DNA from: Plantago major
Taxonomy: Eukaryota; Streptophyta; Magnoliopsida; Lamiales; Plantaginaceae
DNA length: 64,000 bases
Reading direction: 5' to 3'
Assembly (NCBI GenBank): GCA_026545765.1
Contig: JAIFAC010000254.1
Span: 62,001-126,000 of the forward strand
The translations under genes and the position numbers were made by a program. This document shows, piece by piece, positions 14,201 to 25,560 of the stretch (position 1 is its first letter; each line of letters begins with the position of its first letter). A model generated the notes under the pieces. That model was not told where the DNA came from. It did not search any database and saw only the letters and a list, made by a program, of their open reading frames with translations.

Positions 14201-16040
14201 AACAACACACATAAGGTGTGGGATAAACAACACAATAAATGAGTGGATAATTACAAATGGAGAAGTCAATTTGAGATTTAAACAACACACAGGAGGAGTA
14301 ATAAAATAACGAACGAAGAACTCTACTTGAGAGTAAAACAAAACACAAAGTGAGTGGGCTAAACAACAAACGAACAACTCCACTTGAGAGATAAACAACA
14401 CAATAAATGAGTGGGATAATTTCAAACGAAGAAGTCTATTAGAGATTTAAACAATACACTGAAGGAGTATGAGTATCACAAACGAAGAACACTACTTGAG
14501 AGTTAAACAACACTCAAAAGGAGTGGGATAAACCACAAACAAACAACTCCACTAGAGAGATAAACAACACAATATAAGAGTGGGATAATGTCAAACGAAT
14601 AAGTCTATTAGAGATTTAAACAATACAGAGAAGGAGTATGAGTATCACAAACGAAGAACCCTACTTGAGAGTTAAACAACACTCAAAAGGAGTGGGATAA
14701 TGTCAAACGAAGAAGTCTATTAGATATTTAAACAATACACTGAACGAGTAAGAGTATCACAATCGAAGAACACTATTTCAGAGTTAAACAACACACATAA
14801 GGAGTGGGATAAACGACACAATAAACGAGTGGGATAATTACAAACGGAGAAGTCAATTTGAGATTTAAACAACACACAGAAGGAGTAATAATAACGAACG
14901 AAGAACTCTACGTGAGAGTAAAACAAAACACAAAAGGGGTGGGATAAACAACAAACGAACAACTCCACTTGACAGATAAAAACACACTGAAGGAGTGGGA
15001 TAGTGTCAAACGAAGAAGTATATTCGAGATTAAACAATACACAGAATGAGTATGACTATCACAAACGAAGAAAACTACTTGAGAGTTAAACAACACTCAA
15101 AAGGAGTGGGATAATGTCAAACGAAGAAGTCTATTAGATATTTAAGCACTGAAGGAGTATGAGTATCACAAACGAAGAACCCTACTTGAGAGTTAAACAA
15201 CACTCAAAAGGAGTGGGATAATGTCAAACGAAGAAGTCTATTAGATATTTAAACAATACCTTTGAGCAGTAAGAGTATCACAATCGAAGAACACTATTTC
15301 AGAGTTAAACAACACACATAAGGAGTGGGATAAACGACACAATAAACAAGTGGGATAATTACAAACGGAGAAGTCAATTTGAGATTTAAACAACACACAG
15401 AAGGAGTAATAAAATAACGAACGAAGAACTCTACGTGAGAGTAAAACAAAACACAAAAGGGGTGGGATAAACAACAAACGAACAACTCCACTTGACAGAT
15501 AAAAACACACTAAAGGAGTGGGATAGTGTCAAACGAAGAAGTATATTCGAGATTTAAACAATACACAGAATGAGTATGACTATCACAAACGAAGAAAACT
15601 ACTTGAGAGTTAAACAACACTCAAAAGGAGTGGGATAATGTCAAACGAAGAAGTCTATTAGATATTTAAGCACTGAAGGAGTATGAGTATCACAATCGAA
15701 GAACACTACTTGAGAGTGAAACAACACACATAAGGAGTGGGATAAAGAACACAATAAATGAGTGGGATAATTACAAACGGAGAAGACAATTTGAGATTTA
15801 AACAACACACAGGAGGAGTAATAAAATAACGAACGAAGAACTCTACTTGAGAGTAAAACAAAACACAAAGTGAGTGGGCTAAACAACAAACGAACAACTC
15901 CACTTGAGAGATAAACAACACAATAAATGAGTGGGATAATTTCAAACGAAGAAGTCTATTAGAGATTTAAACAATACACTGAAGGAGTATGAGTATCACA
16001 AACGAAGAACACTACTTGAGAGTTAAACAACACACCTAAG
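11232..16040. repeat. A-type HOR block: 2,571-bp segmental repeat
   Basis: Stub spacings are 413, 585, 412, 575, 586, 413, 586, 521, 412 and 306 bp. About 11,150-12,590 recurs at 13,721-15,160 (offset 2,571). The 15,240-15,640 stretch is a further local copy of 14,720-15,120 (offset 521). A Y subunit ending in AACACAAAGTGAGTGGGC and a stub beginning GTGTGGG are private to this block and the sub-block after it. The 306-bp spacing at 15,735-16,040 is the five-subunit core alone. Confidence 0.75.
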
Positions 16041-18781
16041 GAGTGGGATAAACAACACAATAAACGAGTGGGATAATTACAAACGGAGAAGTTAATTTGA
16101 GATTTAAACAACACACAGGAGGAGTAATAAATTAACGAACGAAGAACTCTACGTGAGAGTAAAACAAAACACAGAAGGGGTGGGATAAACAACAAACGAA
16201 CAACTCCACTTGAGAGATAAACAACACAATAAAGGAGTGGGATAATGTCTAACGAAGAAGTCTATTAGAGATTTAAACAATACAGAGAAGGAGTATGAGT
16301 ATCACAAATGAAGAACCCTACTTGAGAGTTAAACAACACTCAAAAGGATTGGGATAATGTCAAACGAAGAAGTCTATTAAATATTTAAACAATACACTGA
16401 AGGAGTAAGAGTATCACAATCGAAGAACACTACTTGAGAGTTAAACAACACACCTAAGGAGTGGGATAAAGAACACAATAAATGAGTGGGATAATTACAA
16501 ACGGAGAAGACAATTTGAGATTTAAACAACACACAGGAGGAGTAATAAAATAACGAACGAAGAACTCTACTTGAGAGTAAAACAAAACACAAAGTGAGTG
16601 GGCTAAACAACAAACGAACAACTCCACTTGAGAGATAAACAACACAATAAATGAGTGGGATAATTTCAAACGAAGAAGTCTACTAGAGATTTAAACAATA
16701 CACTGAAGGAGTATGAGTATCACAAACGAAGAACACTACCTGAGAGTTAAACAACACTCAAAAGGAATGGGATAAACAACAAACAAACAACTCCACTTGA
16801 GAGATAAACAACACAATATAAGAGTGGGTTAATGTCAAACGAAGAAGTCTATTAGAGATTTAAACAATACATAGAAGGAGTATGAGTATCACAAACGAAG
16901 AACCCTACTTGAGAGTTCAACAACACTCAAAAGGAGTGGGATAACGTCAAACGAAGAAGTCTATTAAATATTTAAACAATACCTTTGAAGAGTAAAGAGT
17001 ATCACAATCGAAGAACACTACTTGAGAGTTAAACAACACACCTAAGGAGTGGGATAAACAACACAATAAACGAGTGGGATAATTACAAACGGAGAAGTTA
17101 ATTTGAGATTTAAACAACACACAGGAGGAGTAATAAATTAACGAACGAAGAACTGTACGTGAGTGTAAAACAAAACACAGAAGGGGTGGGATAAACAACA
17201 AACGAACAACTCCACTTGAGAGATAAATAACACAATAAAGGAGTGGGATAATGTCAAACGAAGAAGTCTATTAGAGATTTAAACAATACACTGAAGGAGT
17301 ATGAGTATCACAAACGAAGAACACTACCTGAGAGTTAAACAACACTCAAAAGGAGTGGGATAAACAACAAACAAACAACTCCACTTGAGAGATAAACAAC
17401 ACAATATAAGAGTGGGATAATGTCAAACGAAGAAGTCTATTAGAGATTTAAACAATACATAGAAGGAGTATGAGTATCACAAACAAAGAACCCTACTTGA
17501 GAGTTCAACAACACTCAAAAGGAGTGGGATAACGTCAAACGAAGAAGTCTATTAAATATTTAAACAATACACTGAAGGAGTAAGAGTATCACAATCGAAG
17601 AACACTACTTGAGAGTTAAACAACACACCTAAGGAGTGGGATAAACAACACAATAAACGAGTGGGATAATTACAAACGGAGAAGTTAATTTGAGATTTAA
17701 ACAACACACAGGAGGAGTAATAAATTAACGAACGAAGAACTCTACGTGAGTGTAAAACAAAACACAGAAGGGGTGGGATAAACAACAAACGAACAACTCC
17801 ACTTGAGAGATAAACAACACAATAAAGGAGTGGGATAATGTCAAGCGAAGAAGTCTATTAGAGATTTAAACAATACACTGAAGGAGTATGAGTATCACAA
17901 ACGAAGAACACTACTTTAGAGTTAAACAACACTCAAAAGGAGTGGGATAAACCACAAACAAACAACTCCACTTGAGAGATAAACAACACAATATAAGAGT
18001 GGGATAATGTCAAACGAAGAAGTCTATTAGAGATTTAAACAATACAGAGAAGGAGTATGAGTATCACAAATGAAGAACCCTACTTGAGAGTTAAACAAGA
18101 CTCAAAAGGATTGGGATAATGTCAAACGAAGAGGTCTATTAGATATTTAAACAATACACTGAAGGAGTAAGAGTATCACAATCGAATAACACTACTTGAG
18201 AGTTAAACAACACACATAAGGTGTGGGATAAACAACACAATAAAGGAGTGGGATATTTACAAACGGAGAAGACAATTTGAGATATAAACAACACACAGGA
18301 GGAGTAATAAAATAACGAACGAAGAACTCTACTTGAGAGTAAAACAAAACACAAAGTGAGTGGGCTAAACAACAAACGAACAACTCCACTTGAGAGATAA
18401 ACAACACAATAAATGAGTGGGATAATTTCAAACGAAGAAGTCTATTAGAGATTTAAACAATAGACTGAAGGAGTATGAGTATCACAAACGAAGAACACTA
18501 CTTGAGAGTTAAACAACACTCAAAAGGAGTGGGATAAACCACAAACAAACAACTCCACTTGAGAGATAAACAACACAATATAAGAGTGGGATAATGTCTA
18601 ACGAAGAAGTCTATTAGAGATTTAAACAATACAGAGAAGGATTATGAGTATCACAAATGAAGAACCCTACTTGAGAGTTAAACAACACTCAAAAGGAGTG
18701 GGATAATGTCAAACGAAGAAGTCTATTAGATATTTAAACAATACACTGAACGAGTAAGAGTATCACAATCGAAGAACACTA
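16041..18781. repeat. Last A-type HORs before the A/B junction
   Basis: Stub spacings are 418, 588, 587 and 587 bp. Copies carry AATAAATTAACG in Y and AACACAGAAGGGG at its end, a local variant set. The last copy stops at 18,781, about 27 bases into a V subunit, where B-type sequence takes over with no spacer. Confidence 0.8.
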
Positions 18782-19614
18782 TAAATAAAATAACGAACGA
18801 AGAATTCTACTTGATAGTAAAACAAAACACAAAAGGACTGGGATAAAAAACAAACGAACAACTCCACTTGAGAGATAATCAACACACTAGAGGGGGATAA
18901 TGTCAAACGAAAAAGTCTATTCGGCATTTAAACAATACACAGAAGGAGTATGCATATCACAAACGAATAACACTACTTGAAAGTAAAACAACACACATAA
19001 GGAGTGGGATCAACAACACAATAAACGAGTGGCATAATTACAAACGGACACACAGGAGGAGTAATAAAATAACGAACGAAGAACTCTACATGAGAGTTAT
19101 ACAAAACACAACGGAGTGCGATAAACAACAAACGAACAACTCCACTTGAGAGATAAACAACACACTAAAGGAGTGCGATAATGTCAAATGAAGAAGCCTA
19201 TTCAGGATTTAAATAATACACAGGAGTATGAGTTTCACAAACGAAAAACTCTACTTGAGAGTTAAACATCACAGAAAAGGAGTGGGATAAACTACAAATG
19301 TAAAATTGTACTCGAGAGTTAAATAACACAATAAAGGAGTGTAAAAATTACAAACGGAGAAATCAATTTAAGATTTAAACAACACACAGGAGGAGTAATG
19401 AAATAACGAACGATGAATTCTACTTGATAGTAAAACAAAACACAAAAAGAGTGGGATAAAAAACAAACGAACAACTCCACTAGAGAGATAAACAACACAC
19501 TGGAGGGGGATAATGTCAAACGAAAAAGTCTATTCGGCATATAAACAATACACGGAAGGAGTATGAGTATCACAAATGAATAACACTACTTGCAAGTAAA
19601 AGAACACACATAAC
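18782..19614. repeat. Irregular first B-type repeats
   Basis: Starts within a Y subunit (AATAAAATAACGAACG) fused directly to A-type sequence. Stub spacing here is 613 bp (19,002 to 19,615). The X subunit at about 19,027-19,058 carries a ~24-bp internal deletion (CAAACGGACACACAGG) that recurs elsewhere in B. Private variants are more frequent than in the interior, as expected at the edge of a homogenised domain. Confidence 0.75.
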
Positions 19615-22600
19615 GAGTGGGATCAACAACACAATAAACGAGTGGCATAATTACAAACGAAGAAGTCAATTTGAGATTGAAACAACACACCGGAGGAGTA
19701 ATAAAATAACGAACGAATAACTCTACATGAGAGTTAAACAAAACACAAACGGAGTGCGATAAACAACAAACGAACAACTCCACTTGAGAGATAAACAACA
19801 CACTAAAGGAGTGGGATAATGTCAAATGAAGAAGTCTATTCAGGATTTAAATAATACACAGGGGTATGAGTTTCACAAACGAAAAACTCTACTTGAGAGT
19901 TAAACATCACACAAAAGGAGTGGGATACACTACAAATGTAAAACTGTACTCGAGAGTTAAATAACATAATAAAGGAGTGGAAAAATTACAAACGGAGAAG
20001 TCAATTTGAGATTTAAACAACACACAGGAGGAGTAATGAAATAACGAACGAAGAATTCTACTTGATAGTAAAACAAAACACAAAAGGAGTGGGATAAAAA
20101 ACAAATGAACAACTCCACTTGAGAGATAAACAACACTCTAGAGGGGGATAATGTCAAACGAAAAAAGTCAATTCGGCATTTAAACAATACACAGAAGGAG
20201 TATGAGTATCACAAACAAATAACACTACTTGCAAGTAAAACAACACACATAACGAGTGGGATCAACAACACAATAAACGAGTGGCATAATTACAAACGGA
20301 GATGTCAATTTGAGATTGAAACAACACACCGGAGGAGTAATAAAATAACGAACGAATAACTCTACATGAGAGTTAAACAAAACACAAACGGAGTGCGATA
20401 AACAACAAACGAACAACTCCACTTGAGAGATAAACAACACACTAAAGGAGTGGGATAATGTCAAATGAAGAAGTCTATTCAGGATTTAAATAATACACAG
20501 GTGTATGAGTTTCACAAACGAAAAACTCTACTTGAGAGTTAAACATCACACAAAAGGAGTGGGATAAACTACAAATGTAAAACTCTACTCGTGAGTTAAA
20601 TAACACAATAAAGGAGTGGAAAAATTACAAACGGAGAAGTCAATTTGAGATTTAAACAACACACAAGAGGAGTAATAAAATAACGAACGAAGAATTCTAC
20701 TTGATAGTAAAACAAAACCTGAAAAGTGGGATAAAAAACAAACGAACAACTCCACTTGAGAGATAAACAACACACTAGAGGGGGATAATGTCAAACGAAA
20801 AAGTCTATTCGGCATTTAAACAATACACAAAAGGAGTATGCGTATCACAAACGAATAACACTACTTGAAAGTAAAACAACACACATAAGGAGTGGGACAA
20901 CAACACAATAAACGAGTGGCATAATTACAAACGGACACACAGGAGGAGTAATAAAATAACGAACGAAGAACTCTACATGAGAGTTAAACAAAACATAAAC
21001 GGAGTGCGATAAACAACAAACGAACAACTCCACTTGAGAGATAAACAACACACTAAAGGAGAGCGATAATGTCAAATAAAGAAGTCTATTGAGGATTTAA
21101 ATAATACACAGGAGTATGAGTTTCACAAACGAAAAACTCTACTTGAGAGTTAAACATCACACAAAAGGAGCGGGATAAACTACAAATGTAAAACTGTACT
21201 CGAGAGTTAAATAACACAAGAAAGGAGTGAAAAAATTACAAACGGAGAAGTCAATTTGAGATTTAAACAACACATAGGAGGAGTAATGAAATAACGAACG
21301 AAGAATTCTACTTGATAGTAAAACAAAACACAAAAGGAGTAGGATAAAAAAACAAACGAACAACTCCACTTGAGAGATAAACAACACTTAGAGGGGGATA
21401 ATGTCATACGAAAAAGTCTATTCGGCATTTAAACAATACACAGAAGGAGTTTGAGTATCACGAATGAATAACACTACTTGCAAGTAAAACAACACACATA
21501 ACGAGTGGGATCAACAACACAATAAACGAGTGGCATAATTACAAAGGGAGAAGTCAATTTGAGATTAAAACAACACACCGGAGGAGTAATAAAATAACGA
21601 ACGAAGAACTCTACATGAGAGTTAAACAAAACACAAACGGAGTGCGATAAACAACAAACGAACAACTCCACTTGAGAGATAAACAACACACTAAAGGAGT
21701 GGGATAATGTCAAATGAAGAAGTCTATTCAGGATTTAAATAATACACAGGGGTATGAGTTTCACAAACGAAAAACTCTACTTGAGAGTTAAACATCACAC
21801 AAAAGGAGTGGGATAAACTACAAATGTAAAACTGTACTCGATAGTTAAATAACATAATAAAGGAGTGGAAAAATTACAAACGGAGAAGTCAATTTGAGAT
21901 TTAAACAACACACAGGAGGAGTAATGAAATAACGAACGAAGAATTCTACTTGATAGTAAAACAAAACACAAAAGGAGTGGGATAAAAAACAAACGAACAA
22001 CTCCACTTGAGAGATAAACAACACTGTGGGGGATAATGTGAAACGAAAAAGTCTATTCGACATTTAAACAATACACAGAAGGAGTATGAGTATCACAAAC
22101 GAATAACACTACTGGCAAGTAAAACAACACACATAACGAGTGGGATCAACAACACAATAAACGAGTGGCATAATTACAAACGGAGATGTCAATTTGAGAT
22201 TTAAACAACATACAGGAGGAGTAATGAAATAACGAACGAAGAATTCTACTTGATAGTAAAACAAAACACAAAAGGAGTGGGATAAAAAACAAATGAACAA
22301 CTCCACTTGAGAGATAAACAACACTCTAGAGGGGGATAATGTCAAACGAAAAAAGTCAATTCGGCATTTAAACAATACACAGAAGGAGTATGAGTATCAC
22401 AAACAAATAACACTACTTGCAAGTAAAACAACACACATAACGAGTGGGATCAACAACACAATAAACGAGTGGCATAATTACAAACGGAGATGTCAATTTG
22501 AGATTGAAACAACACACCGGAGGAGTAATAAAATAACGAACGAATAACTCTACATGAGAGTTAAACAAAACACAGCAGTGCGATAAACAACAAACGAACA

Positions 22601-24190
22601 ACTCCACTTGAGAGATAAACAACACACTAAAGGAGTGGGATAATGTCAAATGAAGAAGTCTATTCAGGATTTAAATAATACACAGGTGTATGAGTTTCAC
22701 AAACGAAAAACTCTACTTGAGAGTTAAACATCACACAAAAGGAGTGGGATAAACTACAAATGTAAAACTCTACTCGTGAGTTAAATAACACAATAAAGGA
22801 GTGGAAAAATTACAAACGGAGAAGTCAATTTGAGATTTAAACAACACACAAGAGGAGTAATAAAATAATGAACGAAGAATTCTACTTGATAGTAAAACAA
22901 AACACAAAAGGAGTGGGATAAAAAACAAACGAACAACTCCACTTGAGAGATAAACAACACACTAGAGGGGGATAATGTCAAACGAAAAAGTCTATTCGGC
23001 ATTTAAACAATACACAAAAGGAGTATGCGTATCACAAACGAATAACACTACTTGAAAGTAAAACAACACACATAAGGAGTGGGACAACAACACAATAAAC
23101 GAGTGGCATAATTACAAACGGACAAACAGGAGGAGTAATAAAATAACGAACGAAGAACTCTACATGAGAGTTAAACAAAACATAAACGGAGTGCGATAAA
23201 CAACAAACGAACAACTCCACTTGAGAGATAAACAATACACTAAAGGAGAGCGATAATGTCAAATAAAGAACTCTATTGAGGATTTAAATAATACACAGGA
23301 GTATGAGTTTCACAAACGAAAAACTCTACTTGAGAGTTAAACATCACACAAAAGGAGCGGGATAAACTACAAATGTAAAACTGTACTCGAGAGTTAAATA
23401 ACACAAGAAAGGAGTGAAAAAATTACAAACGGAGAAGTCAATTTGAGATTTAAACAACACATAGGAGGAGTAATGAAATAACGAACGAAGAATTCTACTT
23501 GATAGTAAAACAAAACACAAAAGGAGTAGGATAAAAAAACAAACGAACAACTCCACTTGAGAGACAAACAACACTTAGAGGGGGATAATGTCATACGAAA
23601 AAGTCTATTCGGCATTTAAACAATACACAGAAGGAGTTTGAGTATCACAAACGAATAACACTACTTGCAAGTAAAACAACACACATAATGAGTGGGATCA
23701 ACAACACAATAAACGAGTGGCATAATTACAAACGGAGAAGTCAATTTGAGATTAAAACAACACACCGGAGGAGTAATAAAATAACGAACGAAGAACTCTA
23801 CATGAGAGTTAAACAAAACACAAACGGAGTGCGATAAACAACAAACGAACAACTCCACTTGAGAGATAAACAACACACTAAAGGAGTGGGATAATGTCAA
23901 ATGAAGAAGTCTATTCAGGATTTAAATAATACACAGGGGTATGAGTTTCACAAACGAAAAACTCTACTTGAGAGTTAAACATCACACAAAAGGAGTGGGA
24001 TAAACTACAAATGTAAAACTGTACTCGATAGTTAAATAACATAATAAAGGAGTGGAAAAATTACAAACGGAGAAGTCAATTTGAGATTTAAACAACACAC
24101 AGGAGGAGTAATGATATAACGAACGAAGAATTCTACTTGATAGTAAAACAAAACACAAAAGGAGTGGGATAAAAAACAAACGAACAACTC
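19615..24190. repeat. B-type HOR block with a 2,187-bp segmental duplication
   Basis: Stub spacings are 639, 636, 613, 635, 304, 635 and 613 bp. About 20,010-22,185 recurs at about 22,198-24,370 (offset 2,187-2,188), including private variants such as AAAAAAGTCAATTCGG, AACACTCTAGAGG and GGGACAACAACAC. The left breakpoint of the second copy is a chimeric X subunit at about 22,160-22,200. The 304-bp spacing lies at the duplication joint. Confidence 0.85.
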
Positions 24191-25560
24191 CACTTGAGAG
24201 ATAAACAACACATGGGGATAATGTGAAGCGAAAAAGTCTATTCGACATTTAAACAATACAGGAAAAGTATGAGTATCACAAGCGAATAACACTACTTGCA
24301 AGTAAAACAACACACATAAGTAGTGGGATCAACAACCAATAAGCAGTGGCATAATTACAAGCGGAGAAGTCAATTTTAGATTGAAACAACACACGGAGGT
24401 AATAAAATAATGAGCGAAGAACTCTACATGAGAGTTAAACAAAACACAAGCAGTGCGATAAACAACAAACGAACAACTCCACTTGAGAGATAAACAACAC
24501 ACTAAAGGAGTGGGATAATGTCAAATGAAGAAGTCTATTGATTTAAATAATACAGGGGTATGAGTTTCACAAGCGAAAACTCTACTTGAGAGTTAAACAT
24601 CACAAAAAGTGGGATAAACTACAAATGTAAAACTGTACTCGAGTTAAATAACACAATAAAGGTGGAAAAATTACAAGGAGAAGTCAATTTGAGATTTAAA
24701 CAACACAGGAGGAGTATTGAAATAACGAGCGAAGAATTCTACTTGATAGTAAAACAAAACCTGAAAGTGGGATAAAAACAAGCGAACAACTCCACTTGAG
24801 AGATAAACAACACACTAGAGGGATAATGTCAAGCGAAAAAGTCTATTGATTCGGCATTTAAACAATACAGGAAGTATGAGTATCACAAGCGAATAACACT
24901 ACTTGCAAGTAAAACAACACACATAAAGTGGGATCAACAACCACAATAAGCAGGTGGCATAATTACAAGCGGGAAGTCAATTTGAGATTGAAACAACACC
25001 GGAGGAGTAATAAAATAACGAGCGAAGAACTCTACATGAGAGTTAAACAAAACACAAAGGTCGATAAACAACAACGAACAACTCCGGTTGAGAGATAAAC
25101 AACACACTAAAGGAGTGCGATAATGTCAAGTGAAGAAGTCTATTGAGTTTAAATAATACATGGAGTATGAGTTTCAAATGAAAAACTCTACTTGAGAGTT
25201 AAACATCACACAAAAGAGGTGGGATAAACTACAAATGTAAAAGGCTATGTCGAGAGTTAAATAACACAATAAAGGAGTGGAAAAATTACAAGCGGAGAAG
25301 TCAATTTGAGATTTAAACAACACAGGAGGAGTAATGAAATATGAGCGAAGAATTCTACTTGATAGTAAAACAAAACACAAAAGAAGTGGGATAAAAAACA
25401 ACGAACAACTCCACTTGAGAGATAAACAACACACTAGAGGGGATAATGTCAAGCGAAAAAAGTCTATTCGGCATTTAAACAATACAGAAAGGAGTGAGTA
25501 TCACAAGCGAATAACACTACTTGCAAGTAAAACACACACATAAGAGTGGGATCAACAACA
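24191..25560. repeat. B-type repeats in a low-fidelity patch
   Basis: About two HORs in which most subunits lost 1-4 bases and AAACG reads AAGCG. The patch begins near the end of the second 2,187-bp copy. There the first copy (22,030-22,180) is clean, while the second shows the changes on a background that still shares the private GTGAA and ATTCGACAT variants. Confidence 0.75.

Larger units (their letters stand above)
1..18781. repeat. Satellite array, subfamily A (587-bp higher-order repeat)
   Basis: Uninterrupted tandem array of 55-58-bp subunits. Each subunit begins GAGT, carries a central AAACGAAGAA-like block, and ends in a TTAAACAACAC-like block plus AAAAG or similar. The regular HOR is 587 bp: a 25-bp stub (starts GAGTGGGATAAAC, ends ACACAATAAAC), then X (ATAATTACAAACGGAG), Y (GTAATAAAATAAC), Z (GGGATAAACAACAAAC), W (GATAATGTCAAACG), V (GTATGAGTATCAC), a P-position subunit (GATAAACCACAAAC), then W, V, W, V. 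Stub starts read at 46, 631, 1214, 1797, 2381, 2799, 3386, 3973, 4560, 5141, 5554, 6141, 6728, 7146, 7733, ~8310, 8884, 9302, 10058, 10645, 11232, 11645, 12230, 12642, 13217, 13803, 14216, 14802, 15323, 15735, 16041, 16459, 17047, 17634 and 18221. No gene is supported inside. I do not recognise the family by name. Confidence 0.95.

Noticed and set aside
1-18781. CRISPR-like array (regular ~56-bp units)
   Set aside because: Whole units repeat with similar divergence along their length. There are no invariant short repeats separated by unique spacers, no cas genes, and the context is plant.
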